Shown here piece by piece: positions 24,250 through 39,200 of a DNA stretch of 64,000 nucleotides. Where the stretch lies: positions 3,968,001-4,032,000 of the forward strand of contig OX104130.1 in the NCBI GenBank assembly GCA_944470555.2, written 5' to 3'. Within the stretch, counting starts at the first letter, position 1; each line of letters opens with the position of its first letter. The notes below the pieces were generated by a model. It was given only the letters and a program-made list of their open reading frames with translations, was not told where the DNA came from and made no database searches. Origin of the DNA: Heterobilharzia americana. Lineage: Eukaryota; Platyhelminthes; Trematoda; Strigeidida; Schistosomatidae. The translations under genes and the position numbers were made by a program.

Positions 24250-27200
24250 TGTACAACTTGAGAATAAACTCGTTGAAAAGAGTTTTCTTCGATGAATATC
24301 TTGTTCGTGATGTCACAGTGGGAATTATGAACGTATTTTACAATTCGTCAGGGACACATCAGCAGATATATTGAGAAACCGTCTGGCATGCTCACTGAGG
24401 AAGACTTTCTATGCTGCTAAACTCAGATTAACTTTCTTCATCCACCCGATGCTTTGATAATGAGTAAAGGATAAGTTAGCTTCCTTGGCCACCTCAATGT
24501 TTCTTTATCAATTCATCTGCCTAATGGAGTAGAGTATATTGGTCTTTCTCAGCGTTCGCTTATCCAAACGTATACCAGCCTGGTTCCACAAAGGAGAAAG
24601 AAGAACACCTCACAACTTTATTTTAGAACATTTGATCAATTATGACCACTCGGTCAATGTAGAAAACAATCTCAGTGTCATCTATTGACTTCGTGTAAGC
24701 CTTATGAAAAGTGTACGCCGAAAACTTCTTCAAACTGCAGAAGCCATGACAATTAATATTTTAAAGCTTGAACTCGAAGTACAAAAGAAATTTGTTCATT
24801 CACTTGAATTGTAATGAACATAGCCTATAAAAACATTTCTACCTTCAAAAATCTTTTCATTCAGATCTTCTTACACACATTACATTCCTCTATGTCACAT
24901 AATTCTAAGATCGCTTCATATTCACCGTGTTACATCGTTTAACTTAATAACCAAATATTAGTTCTGTCTTCATAAATCTGCTTGAGAATGATATCGCTGA
25001 AAAGACCGGCTCTTTACTATACATCTTTTGATTTATAACCTTATGATTCCTAAATGTGTTTATTTGTCTATGGTAATCAGGAAGATAGCATTTTCACAAT
25101 AATTTCTATTAAGCTGTATGCCACTCATCAAATTATCTCAGATTTCATGTACAGAAAGGGTTCTCACATTGTTTCAAGCTGGAATTCCGTTTCATTAACC
25201 TCTTCAACATCCTTTCCTTGCTGAAATCCATTCTGATAATTATTTCATAACATGTTTTTACTTTTCGAAAACACAAAACACACATGGGTATGGCCTTAGT
25301 TTCCAAGGGAGCATCAGTTTCTTCAGGGTTGTAGAAAATCATTTACCAGCCATACTGAATAAATAAATATTCTCATTGATATCGATGTATGTATGTATGT
25401 ATGCAAATGCGAACAACCATGCCACTGACTATAACAATGTGGAAATATTAGAAGAAACAAGCTATAAGAAGTGCAAGAGAATTTTTAAGAAGAGATCAGC
25501 TAACTGAAAATCAATAATCAGGCAATAGGCTAATTGATAAAGGTCAACTTTTGATTAATAAAAAGAGCAGAATGATGGATCACACTTACCCACACTAGAG
25601 GTGGACAAAAATCCTTCATAAGATAAATGCAACTTGAAGATACTTCGCTTCTTTATGAAGTAAATCCTTATGAAGTCGTCTAGCATGGTGATGGGACGTC
25701 AAAGCTAGGAGAACAGCAAACACTTATCAGCGTACACTTTCTCTGAGGTACAGAAACACTTAAGTGATGAGTATTGATAAGGGTGAAACACAGCTCAACT
25801 AGCAAGTCCCGTAAGCATTCAGAGGTCAGTTTTGTATTCTGCTCTAGTGATCAAACGTCAAACAATACTTAAATGGTTTAATTTGAGGATTTGTACGGAT
25901 TTAGGAATTGTTCAAGTTGGTATTCATCACAAATTGACATCAGTTGGGGGAACATGAGAAACCTAGGAACACTGGGTAGCTGTTTTGTCCTGGTACATGA
26001 CTCCTCAGAAGCGAGCACCAATGACCCTACAAAGGATCGAACCCCAAACCTCCAGGTTCCATGACCAGCACGTTGCCGTTGAGCCACCACCATTGGACCA
26101 CTAAATTCCGATCCAATGGCTCAATGGTAACGCAATGGCTACGGAACCTGAAATTTCTCACTTCTATCTGTAGCCACGTCGTGGGTGCGTCCCACACTAG
26201 GACGAAACAGCTATCCAGTGCTCCCAGCTTTTTAATGATTCTTCAACTGATATCAGTTTATGGTGAATTTATTATTATTATTATTATTTGTCCCTTGGGT
26301 TCCTAATGGAACATACAGCTTCAGTAGCACATCTTCATTCCACTCTCTTCTCTGCAAACTTTTCAACCTCGCTCCACAACCGACCACAAGCTCTCACTTC
26401 TTCCTCGCACGATCTCCTCCATGTCACCATCTAAGTTTCTTCCTCTGATGGTGATTGCAGCTTCTTGTTGTTGTTGGTAGTGTTGGTTGGGTATCTTCAT
26501 CACATCTGTCTTCTCTACGTTCACTTGAATGGTGTCCCGTCTTGATTGCCCAGCCTCGCCTCTTCTGTCAACTTGTCAGTTTTCGCCTGTAGATTTTCAA
26601 GTTTGTGCGACATGAGACACAAGTCATCGGCGAAATCCAAATCTTGTAGGTTCTTTTCCGCGGTCCAGCGCATCCCCCTCTTCTGTCTCCTCACAGTTTG
26701 TTGCATGATGCAGCCGAGTCCAGTGGACCACAATCAGGAATATCAAGTGTGATAGTAGACAGCCTTATTTTACTCCTGTCTTCACTTCAAAGGCATCACT
26801 GAACTTCCCACAGTGAGTTACTTGGCATATGGCGTCTTCACATAGTTGTTGAATGAGGTTGATGATTGTTTGTGGCACTAAAGCCGTAGTGTTGAAGCAG
26901 TTGCCAAATTACTTGTCGGTCAACGCTGTTAAAGGCCTTTTCAAAGTCGATGAAGTTGAGATAGAGAGTTGACTGACATTCTAAGTCCATGATGAATACT
27001 ACCTCAAAATTAAAATCTCCATTCATCTCAAAAATACAGAAATTCGTTTATTTGTTGGATTATCAAAAAAGGAGAGTGAAATTTATTACGATAATTGCTC
27101 AGTTCCGTTTTAAGCAATAATGACGATAACAATCGGAAAAATTTATAATATCCTGTTAATTTAAATAAATAATTATGTGAAACTTAATAGGTCAGGTCAT

Positions 27201-30200
27201 TAGGTCAGTAAACCCGTTGGCTCTAGTTCGAAACCTTTACAACCGAGATTTTCATGTACCCTTTATTCACTATCCATTATCAATAGTATAGTCATTATTT
27301 CATATCAGTTGATCAGTTTAATAGTAATTTTAGTTTTTTTAGACAAAGATATTGAAGTCAAGCTGATAATCTTTTCAATACGGTTGCTTTTTACGTAACG
27401 GTAATCAGTTAGCGACTAGGAAGATACACATTTTCCCTTATTTGGGAGGTATCACCTGAATGTAACTGCACCTTCAGAAATTGATGTTGTTCCCACTGGG
27501 ATTGGAACCCATGGCTTCAAATGTCAAGACGTTATCTACTAGGCCATCAGGGTACGGCAGCTAGCTCTTGTGTAACAGGTATCAGTCATTGTTCGATACT
27601 TGTAATTCCTTCTTGCCAAACTGGGTAGAATTACTCTACTATTGTTAACAGGTGGGCTGCTATAAGGATACCTGAATAACTCCTGGATGTACATTATATA
27701 TTATAATCTACTTGATAGTTAACAGTCGACAGTTTGAAGTGGTGGATAATGGGTTTCAGTCTCAGTTGAGTTCAGGTAGATCCAGCTAGAGAGCCTTATA
27801 ACGGAACGTAACGTACATTTTAGATTCCATTGCTAGCCGACAAAGTCTCTAATGTGTCAGATCCTTCAGCATAGGTGTAGAATACATAACTAGACAAAAT
27901 TTTATTGGCTCACCTAGGTAAATTCTTACTAACATGAATAATTGTTACAGTTTTACAACTCCAATGACATGCCTATGTGAATACATTACCTCAAAATGTT
28001 CACAGCCGATAGGATTTAAAAATATCATCAGGAAAATCAATATTAAAAACAATAAAAGAATCTCTTGAAAACAATTATTTACAGTTTACTGGGGAAGAGG
28101 GGGGGGCTAGACTGAGAAATTCCTACACAACTTACCGATTATTTCACCGGTCATAAAAAATAAACAAAGAACACTGGCTAGGATAAGCTTTCTTCTAGCT
28201 TTCAAGTCTATACTTTGACCAACACTAAAGTTTCCATGACAATGGTCACCTGAGGAAGGATGGGAAGGGACGAAAAACAGAAATAAATATATTATTTAAG
28301 AAAGAATGGTAAAAAACCAATCATGATTTTATTTAATCTAACAAGAATTGTTAGGGGAGATAAACTGTTGGTAAAAATTAGCCTTCGAAAATGGCTGAAT
28401 GGTGACCTTGAAATGAGTCAATCCCGGTGGGAACAATACTCACTAGGAAACAGGTACATCCAGCTGATGAGTCCAAAATGGGACGAAATGAGCATCTGGA
28501 TTCCACTGCTAGCAACGATTCATCATTAATCATATTTATTGGTTAAGGTAATACACAAGTTGAAAGTTTAAAATGGGATCTTTACTATACTATTTTTATT
28601 CAGGTACTTACCTTTAAAGTTTTTAACGAAAGTTGACTGCTGCTTTACTCTAGAGGGAATACCTCCAATTAACCAGTATCCATCAAACTGCACCATCATG
28701 ATGAGTCTCTCAACTCGGTAACCATATTACAAAAATGATTGATAAATTTAGCTAGGACTATACGATACGAATAAAACTGTAAAAGATTTCTATCACCTTG
28801 CATAGATAAATATGGTTCAGACCAATAGAGAGATCAAGAACACATTTTCCGACCAATTGAAAACACTCAGATATGTATGCCTGCGACCCAGTCAGTATCT
28901 GTTTTATCATTAACACTATCTCTATCAGAAGTAGTATTCATCATGGACTGAAATCAGTTGGGGAACCATTGAAAACTTGTGAGCACTGGACAGCTGCTTC
29001 GTCCTAGTATGAGACTCCTCAACAGTACGCACCCACGACCTGGCTAGGGGTCGAACTCAGGACGTTCAGGTTTCATGGTGAACGCGTCAACCATTCAGCC
29101 ACTGGTTCACAATTTCCAACTTCTGTCAATTCACGACATAGCGTAACTGTCACCCAAGTTCTTCAGTTAGCATCCACTTTACTTCCAACTGGTTGACCCT
29201 ACAAGTCACGGCTTCTCATTAGAACTTCCTGATATCCATCTGGAAGCATAAGTATCAAATTTATCAGCTTTCTCTGTAGAATGGATAACATGATCTGTGT
29301 TACAATAGAGAGGGAGATTATAAGATAAATATCTTTTGAGTGACCGACTCAAGTCTATCAAGTCTCTGATTGGATAGAAATGTGAAGTGAATTTGTTGAT
29401 GATTCATTCTATGTGCCACACTTTTGTTGTTGTTGCTGCGTGTTAAAAGGTAATTGTCAGTTTGAAAGACATTCCTACTCCCCTAGGAAACGGTGACAGT
29501 TTTTACACATTTCTACTTAGTTATGTATAGTTTTGGGAACGTAAACATACCATGATTATAATAACTTATAAGTAAGCAACACAAGAGGCAGGCTTATAGG
29601 TGCCTATAACTAGCTGTAGTTCATGACCTAGAGGTAACATTCAACTCCACTGACTGAGAGATCTTATGACAGAGCCTTTCATCGAATAGGGTCCTAGGTA
29701 TGTGCATCACGTCGTTGAAGTTTGTACATTCAAATATCCCAAGAGAATATTGCAGCTCACGGTGATTTTTCAGATGAGTTTCGCACGTAGAGTAACGTCT
29801 ATCAAGGATCGTCCACTCTCTCCATTCTTATTTACTTCTGTCATACTTGTGTTTCCAGAGGTCTTCCACTTTTCGTCCGGCTTAACAGGAGTCGACATCG
29901 TCTCAAAAGAATCTTCAATCAATGTGGAGTATGCAGATGACACAGTCCTGTTAGGCGAGGACAGTGATAAGATGCAGAATACTTTGGACATACTGAGTGG
30001 CACTTTTGGAATGTGTTGAATATGCTTCTTGCTACCCAATCTACCTCTTAACATGATGTGCTAGTATAAAATATGGTAACTAAGACCCTTACGCAATAAT
30101 GTCAAGCCTCATGTTCTGACTGACTGATTGACGAGTGGTTGAAAACAGTAAAGTGATCGTCTTAAAACCCTTGGTTACCTTTTCATTCTGCAAGTTTTTT

Positions 30201-33200
30201 ATCACAGAACCGTAAAACTTGAAACAGCTGTTGGTTAACGATGGTTCGGGATGCAGTTTAGTGTTATAGACTTTATATCTCCGTTGTTGGTTGAACTGAA
30301 TCGATCAGCCAATCTTAGCATATGAACAGCTGGCCTAATACCTCAGTATTACTGACATGTTTCAAATTGAAAATAAGTGATGGGTAATGACTAGCAGTAG
30401 AGTCCAGGATGCACGTTTTTTTCCACTTGGGACTCATCAGCTGGGTGTAACTGTCTCCTGGTGAGCAATGTTTTTCCCATTTGGAATCAAACCCGAGACC
30501 AATCGCTTCGAACTGCACAGCATTATCGACTAGCCCAATGAGTCAGGACAGCTACTTATTGTGTGATGTGTCTTATTGGGAATAAAACCGCTCACTTGGA
30601 GGTAGCTAAATCCAACCAGTGAGTTTAAAGTCGGACGAAACGTGCACTCTGGATTCCACTGCTGTCCATAATCAATTAAATTGTAACAATAAGTGTTTGT
30701 AAGTTTAATTTAGAGTGGCTCAAGTGGAGATGTCTCAGGAGAAAATCTTCTACCCTTAGGTTAACAATAAACTATGCTGATGAGTACTACCAGGTGCGAA
30801 ATTCATGGTTTATCCTCTTTGAATCTATTCACTTGATGGCAGCTTTTTGAGTATTAACCTGACAATCTATTCTGCAGTTTTACTGTATTCATGAAAACAC
30901 GTGTATATCTTTCACAGGGATAAGAAAGGTTTCTAGAAGTTGTCAATCTTCACGGTGTCATTATTATTAGCTTTTTTTTCAAAAAGGCAATTCAATAATT
31001 ATTGTCCTGATTATTTTTTTGTCCTATTAATCGCTAGAATGCGGGCATTATTTATGACTTGTTCCTCAGAAAAAAAACCTTACACTGATATAATCAATAA
31101 ATCAATAGGATAGACGTGTGATTATAGGACTCTTTTATTACCAGTACCACAATACATAACACAATTTTTGTTGCCTAAATGATTTCTGTAATTTATTAAG
31201 ATAGAGGTGGGAAGTGGTATAAGTCTATTTTGGTGGAACAATAAAGTTTTCTAAGGAGTCCTGTATTATTAAAGCATCAACGAAGGTAATTACGTTCACC
31301 TACTATGGTGAAAATAACACGGTTGGGAATTAACTTTACTCCACTACATCATTCTATGTAGAGGCAAGGTTACAATGTGGCATACATTTGACACCAGTAC
31401 AGCCCTGAGGATTGTTGATGTGAAACTTGATTGTTCTAGCGCCGGATCGAGAAAACGCATACCGCTGACATTGGAAGGCAATGGAACAGGGAGGAGTGTA
31501 CTATTTTGGGGCTAACCTTTTCCAACACTTCTGTCACACCCCGTTCACCCTTGGACTCCCATCATAGTGTAACACTCTACACTACGACAGTAATTGTTGT
31601 TCATCTTACCACTATCCATCAGATCTTTCTGGCACACCAGTATCTCGAAGGAATAAGCGTTCCAACTCGTGCAGCTCTCTGGGTCACTGCGACGTACAAG
31701 TTTGACCACGACCATAAGGTCACAATTATCTGTCAGCCCACAACGAGATTCGCAGTTTTGCAGTACGATGCTTCGTACTGACCAATACATATGACTGCAT
31801 ACAGATAGTTGGATCAAATCAAAGCAGAACTTTTTACTCAAGTTCAACGGTTGAAGTTCCAATACTTCACAGCAGCGAGCGAAAAACCAACTTGCTAGAA
31901 AAATAGTCATATCAAAGCAATGGTGTATACGAAGAGGAAAGATTTCAGAAATGAACGTTAGTCAAAACATTCAACCTCCAGCCATTTCGTCAAGAGTTCT
32001 ATGGTTTCAGGTAGTCCACACCTACATATACATGTCTAATCAAAGGTCAAAGACTATTTCAACTGATGTCACGTCTTGATCTGGATACCCTTTAGCCTAC
32101 ATCCAACCGAATCCTACTTTGGCTAGCATCACAAGTTGACTTAGGCGGCGGCTCTGTATACCTAACATACTCTATAAACGTTAACAACCACTTGAAATAA
32201 ATCACCTTTCATGCCTAGTATCCTTCACCTGACCATGACATTAATGCAGGTTAACAATGTCACTTAGTAGACGTTTCTATATACGGGTAATCAGAAAACA
32301 ATATTACTCGAATTTATCCATGTCTAAATCTCTAAATATTTTCATGTTTATCACTTACCATCTTGTTACTAACATTATGGTCCTAAGTCAGTAAGAAAGA
32401 GACAAAGTTATGTAATAACTTCAAGTATATTCTTGAAATAGTTAAGTGTTGGAATCTTTGATCTAAAAGAAAAGCTCATTACCTGGCCAAGGATATATGT
32501 GTAGCAAATTTTAACTTTTATATCCCCTCTAGGACTAGAAATGAATAAGCACCAACAATGTTAACTCCGTTGAATTTGAAAAGAGCACAGAAAACCATTG
32601 GGGGGGAGGGAACAGAATGGAACAATACACTTCTGTTCACTTTTATCAACCGGTTACAACTCCTAGAATCTTAAAATATTTCCTTTCATCATTGATATTT
32701 TAACAAACTTTCATTCACGAGGTGTTCTGTTATCGAACTGAAGATGCATTCCCGTTCTCCCTTTTACAAGCCAGGCTGGGTAGTGTTGGGGGATACGTTT
32801 TACAAGCGGACTCATGGTGCGGTCGCTCATCAAGTTCTACGATCTACCATCTATAGGGTCTTCATAAAATACACAAAGAAAGCATCCCAAAGTGTTCACT
32901 ACTAGATATGATAAATTCTCCATGTCGTTCAATCGCGAAATAGCTGGTTGAAGTGCTGTAACCTGTAAATAAGAGGCTATTGGACTACAGTCTCCGTGAC
33001 ACATTTGATTTTGTTGACTCAATAAAGAGTGTCAATCTGGCAGGTAAAAGAATGAATTCATTGGTTATCATGTTCCTCTTTACAAATGTTCCACTGAGAG
33101 AAACCATCTGCTTCCTATGCGAATTCATTCAACATCATAACATAGATGTTGGTATCTCAATTCACTACCTAAAAGAGTTTCTCCTTCTATGTACCTTCAA

Positions 33201-36200
33201 TGTACACTACAGATTTAATGATGAGATCTACAAGCAGATAGGTGGTGTGGCGATGGGATCTCCATTAGGATCCCTCCTAGCTGTCTACTTCATGGTAAGC
33301 CTGGAAAACACCGAATTATCATCAACAATCAATAAACTTCATGTCTACAAAAGATACGTGGATGATACATTTATAGTTTGTGATGGAAATATGAATCTCA
33401 TGAACTTGATTCATACCTTGAACAACTCCCACCCTTCAGCCAAATTCACCCTAAAATCAGAATCAAACTCAACCTTCCATTTTCTTGATGTTCAACTTCA
33501 AAGAAAAAACGATAATTCACTTCAGAAAGCTTACATGGAATGGACAATTTGTTAATTTTCAAAGTTCAGTCTGCCTATGCAGGAAAAGAAATCTTATTCA
33601 TTCACTTTCCTTATGGAAAAGGAAACTACCTACTGAGGATACGGTTGACGGAGAACTGCAAATATTTTGATGAACTATCGCAGACAACAGGTTCCCCTCA
33701 GATTCATAGATAAGAACATAAAGGCAGAGAACCCAAGTGAACGAATACATTTGGCGCCGAAAAAGATTCTTTCGTTGAATCTTGAATCCAAAAACTATAT
33801 TGCTGTAGAGATCCTGAGGAAACGACTGTCAAAATCCATAAACAGAACATACTTCGCCGCCAACCTTCGGATAATTTTCTCCTAAAAGAAACTTTTTGGT
33901 CAATATGTAAAAAACAAGCTGATGCATTGGGTCACATCAATGTTTGTATACCAGTTTAATTGCTCCTGTGGAGCTGAGTACATCGGTCGTACCATGTGTC
34001 CGCTTGTAAAACGTATCCCCGAACACCACTTAGCCTGGTTTGCAAAAGGGAGAAGGGAAATACATCTTCAGTTCGATATAACAGAACACCTCGTGAACTC
34101 AGGCCACTTAGCTCCTTTCGAGAGCTGATTCAAAACTTTCATTCATTGAAACAAACAAAATAGAATACTAGTCAGTGGTTAAGATGAAATGAGATAGTAA
34201 GGTAGTAAAAGTGAATCACAACGATCAATTCAAGAGAAGTTAATCAATGGTAACAAATTGTCACTATTATAAACATAAGTCAGTTCAAGTTTCTCAAATC
34301 AACAATACCGACAAGTGTAACAATCGAAATATTTAAGGACTTCATATTATGAGACTACGTAAGAAGGTCATACAAACTATGGGAACAAAATGCAAAAATA
34401 AAGATATTTGTCGAATAAATGGAACTCATTTTGTTTGACAGCCTTTCATCAGCAGCAAACAGCTCACAACTGAGGTGAAGTATGAGTAGTACTAATGACA
34501 TAACATATGCAGAAATGAATAAAGACTTGAAATCCAGGATTAACAATAAGGTGGTGAGTGAGTCGAGCAAGTGGAGCCTTAATAATTACAAATCTTAGTC
34601 AAAATAAATGGCAATTTATACAGATCCAATGAGATAGAAAATTCTGAAGATGTGAAAACGGGTGTAAGTGACTACAAACAAACAGGGATCCTTACATGTA
34701 AAAACTGAAAAACCACTTGCATGAGTGATTAACACAATCATAAAAGAACGGAAGACTATATGCACATACATGCAGAAAATTATATAGTTACCAAGCTAAA
34801 GAAAGGTTAATTACAGTCTCTTTCTGAGTACATAGGCCAGTTTGATAATGTTTGATGGTGACAGCTTCTGCAAACCTGAATAAACATGAGGTTCTTTGTT
34901 TGCTGATTGTCCTAAAGGACTGAGAAGTATCCATCTGATGTCCTGTTCCCATCAGATGACTCGTGATTGCACTGGTAAAGATCTAGCTACCATTCAGACA
35001 CACATTTCTCAGAATATCCTCATAAAATCATGTAAAATCCCTTTCTTTTGATCGTTCCTATGTACTTGCTTCCACAAGTATAGGTGAATTGATATACACA
35101 GTTGGAGATGACATGAGCTAAGTGTTTATCTACTTCTGATTGTGTTACTGAACACACTGTATTGTAATGTCTGGCAGCAGGGAAGCTCCTTCTCTGTGCA
35201 ACTCCTATTCTTCTGTCTATTCTTTCAGAGGTCTTATCACCCTTGAATCTTGTAGGAAGGAAAACAGATTTCTTTACAACAGTTGAGTGTTTCAGTGTTT
35301 CAATAAACCCTTTCCATGCTTCGTGATGAATTTCCTCGGATATCCATCCTCTATACAAGCCATCTCAATCACACCGAATTCTTCTTCTTGTTTGCCTTTT
35401 GAGCATAGCATTCTTTATCCTAGTAAACAGTGTCATGACTAAACCCTATTTATAGCCAACAGAACAGGAACTATTGCAATGAAGGTACTGAACAGTCTAT
35501 GTGTCTTTGTTTGCATGGTTTTCTCAACTGTACTATCACATCTCCGTCTTACACTCATATCCAACTGATGAAAGCCTGTGAAATACGATGACCTCATGTT
35601 ATTTCTGCAAATATCTTTGTTCTTGTATTGTTCACACATGTCAAGGCAACATTTTGAATGAAGTTCAGCTAGTTGAAAACATTCGATATGAACAAGAGAT
35701 GATACCACTAAATACGAGTAAAGGGATAAGCGTCTAAAGATGATAAAGGATGATGTAATCAGATAACAGTGAAGAATGGATTGCCAAGATGGACAGAGGT
35801 TGACTATGTAGAATGTTCAAAAGGAAGCTGCAGTCAACCTCCGTCTACCTTGGCAATTTATTCTTCACTGTTAGTTGATTAAATCATCCTTTATCAGTCG
35901 GGGATGCTTATTCCTTCACTTATATGTAGTTGCAGCATCTTTTCTTCATATAGGATGTTTTCAACTTAGCTCATTTCACAATGTTTTGCTTGTTTATCAT
36001 GCAACCTATTTACGTAATCTCCTTACACTGGCTTATGTATATAATTGTGTATCCACAATACAACCCAAGTGGTTTACTATTTTCTAGTCACATCGAGGAA
36101 TATGAGCTAATCAATATCGTAAGAAAACCCTATGTCCTGTAATTTCCTTTCATGTCTACATTAAGAACCAAAAAGAAACGACCGTTTTCTTATTGGTGGG

Positions 36201-39200
36201 TTCAAGGTCTTTTGGCAGTCGCTCAGGGATGGCAAAATTTGTTAGCTAGACCGTTTTTTTAAAAACAAATGGCAATTAGTTTACAAGTTTCCTTTCACTC
36301 TAATTATGAATTCCTCTTCTTGTATCTTTTTCTTAATTTCTATCACGAAGGGTAGTAAAGTTGTAGACTTCGAATTCAACAGTTTATGAAGGAGGTGATT
36401 TCGAGTAAGGTGATGACATCTAGCATGATATTGAACGTCTACCAAGCAAGAAGTATATATGGCATTTAATATCTAATAAGTGCAGAAAAGACTAAGGGAG
36501 AGGTGTCAGGATTCTGAGTTCTTGAACCTTGTCAGTATGCTGATTGACAGACACCCCAGTCATGACTGGTGGAGCAAACCAAGTCATATGTGAGGACAAA
36601 TACTCAACGATGTTATTGAGTGAAGGTCGTACTACGTTATGAAATGGAATGAGTTGGAAAATATGGACTATCAGATTCAAACTCAGTGACAGTGGTGATG
36701 TAGTCATCGTGAAACCTGAAGGTCCTTGGTTTGATCCTCGATGGAGTCGTGGGTGCATACAGTTGAGGAATCCCATACTAGGATAACTCCAGTTATGTTG
36801 TAGATGAATGCAGTCGAAAATGTGGCCTGCTGTACACATGATCGAAACGGTTATCTATTGGATTTGTTTAATTGATACAGTAAACAGTGGTTTAACATTA
36901 TTTATCGGATAATGACTCGAACATAAGTTTCCTCTAATCATCATATCGAAGTAATCATAACTATAGTTCGATTGCCTCCTATTTTTTGTCTTTTGTGTCA
37001 CTGAACGTTCACAAATCACTGGATCAGGTGTTGCCTCAATCTGACTCGCTCACCCACCTACCTACCTACCTACTATAACAAACAGTACATCACTGCCAAA
37101 TCTTTGTTGCTGAGTAATCCCTATTGTATGAAACATACTGTTTGGAGCAAAAGGATTATTACACTAATGACTGACGACGGCTAGCAGTGGAATCCAGGAT
37201 GGGCATTTCGTCCTACTTCTGACTCACCAATTGAATGTACCTGTTTCCTAGTGATCGATTTTGTTCCCACTAAGATATATCACACAATAAGTAACTGTCA
37301 TGAATTATTGGGTTAGTGGGTAGCTCTATGGCGTTTGAATAGATTGGTCCTGGCTTCAAGTCTAAGTGGGAACAATATTGCTCACCGGGAGGCAATCACA
37401 TCAAACTGATGAGTCCCAGGTGGGACGAAACACGTATCCTTGATCCCACTGTTAGCCACTATCTATCATAATATCACACTTAAAAAATACTGGTAATACT
37501 GAGACCTCCGACCAAATTCCTATATGTTAAGATTGGTTGATCGATTCACTCCAAGCGACGACGGGATTATAAGCAGTTGACCGGGTCCGTTTTATTCTTT
37601 TACCCAGTTGTTGTTCTTACTCTTTTTTTCAAATCCATTAACCACTCGAATTCATCAGTTCTGTATTGAATAAAGCTGATCACTGAGATTCAGTGAAACA
37701 TAATCAACTTCAGTTAAAACTTACTCAAAAATCAGAAAATCCTTTTTGTTTTAGTAAAATTTGACTTTCCGTAAAATGGTTTTCATTACAAGTGTGACAA
37801 TGTCAAACATTTTTGAGATGATATTGGAAATTTTGAGGTTATAATAGTAAAAATGTGTTTTCTGACAAGAATTTAAAGACATCAATAAATGATTTTCGCT
37901 TGAAAATGTAAATCATTGAAAGCTGAAGGTGAGATGTATTTCAGTTTATTCACTCAATTCTTAGAAATTGTGTAAAATAACCAAAAACTGTTGGTGTTCA
38001 ACTGCTGTCAGCTTAGTTGAATTGGGTTTTCTTCACTTGGAACAAGGACGTTAGTCACGTTGAAGTCAGGAGTCACATTTTAGGTTAAAGAGGTGGTTAA
38101 GTTTTATTGACTCCTGTGGCTGAGACACGTGTTACGCATGCCAAGTCAAGGTACATCACGATGCTTTTACTCACTGACACTGGTTAACGTTAGAAAACAG
38201 AAACAGGTATGTTAGTTGGATGAAGATGATTGACAGAATACCCTCCTCAACCTAAGTCTCATGGTTGTTGGCACTTGTCAGCAAGGCGTATCTGTAAGGT
38301 CAAAGGAACTGATTTCGCCTATGAAATTGTAACGCGTGTCACCACCAAGCTGTCGGGTCACGATTGACCTCCTCTAGGACTGCAGAGATACCTCTCTAAC
38401 AAATGCCAGCAAACATGAAACCTATGTCGAGCAGGAATTTCTGTCTGTTACCTCCAACCAACATCTTGACTACAGAAAGGCCAACGATTAGAGGAGAATA
38501 ACATAGTATCAGTTCATTTGGCGTGTTTCTCAACAGCTGCTTTCGACCTAAACAAAGTTAAACATCCCAGTTCATGTGCCGAGAAACCCGTGTCTCAGGG
38601 GAACAAATGCTCTCAGTAGTACAGTCACTCAGCGTTCTATCAACACAGGTTATTAAGTAGATACCTTAGATGTCTTCAAAGTAATCAACAAACAGCTTAA
38701 TTCAAAGCTTCTCAAGTTCGCTATGGCCGAAGCATTCAAATGACTGAAACTGGAGTTGCGTGTTCACAAAGAAAGCTATGATAAGTCTTTCTTTGGTCGA
38801 TTGACCTAACATTTACTTCTTTCTGTTATTTGGTGACATCATCTTCTTTAATGGACTTTTTTTCTGTTCGTACACAATTCTGACAATCTTTCTGCCAACT
38901 GAGCTCAACATTTATTTTATCATTCCATGATTTGTCTGTTGTTTATCGTCAGCTAGCCGACCTGTTTGATCTTCCAACCAGTATCCACCGAAGTTTACCA
39001 TGGTGGTGAGCCTTCTAACTTGGTGGCCACATTATAAAATGATGAATAGGATTCTCATAGCGCTTAGATCTAAACAAGATGAATAAGGCAAGGCTGTCTA
39101 CTATCATCGATCATCTTCCTGATTGTGGTCGACTGGACTCGGCTGCATCATGCAACAAACTGTGAGGAGCGAGAAGAGGAGCATACGTGGCTTGACCGAT

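Larger units (their letters stand above)
24167..28135 (-). other. Zinc transporter intron 3 (3,969 bp)
   Basis: Contains a TA tract, a PLE tail (24275-24830), two S1 copies (25890-26262), an RTE fragment (26268-26990) and an SMα-like relic (27418-27580). Nothing recognised in 24831-25889 apart from a short TATG repeat near 25387, nor in 26991-27417 or 27581-28135. Confidence 0.85.

Noticed and set aside
31506..31910. Opposed 91- and 121-codon frames
   Set aside because: No recognisable protein, no splice context, and the DNA belongs to a dispersed repeat also seen at 62880-63240.
32980..34128. Reverse transcriptase and nuclease frames as possible host genes
   Set aside because: Domain order, stops and frameshifts identify a dead Penelope-like element.
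34355..34570. 71-codon minus-strand hydrophobic frame and a CTGATGA at about 34446
   Set aside because: The hydrophobic frame lies in unclassified DNA between two PLEs; the CTGATGA is followed by AAAC without a stem II or GAAA.
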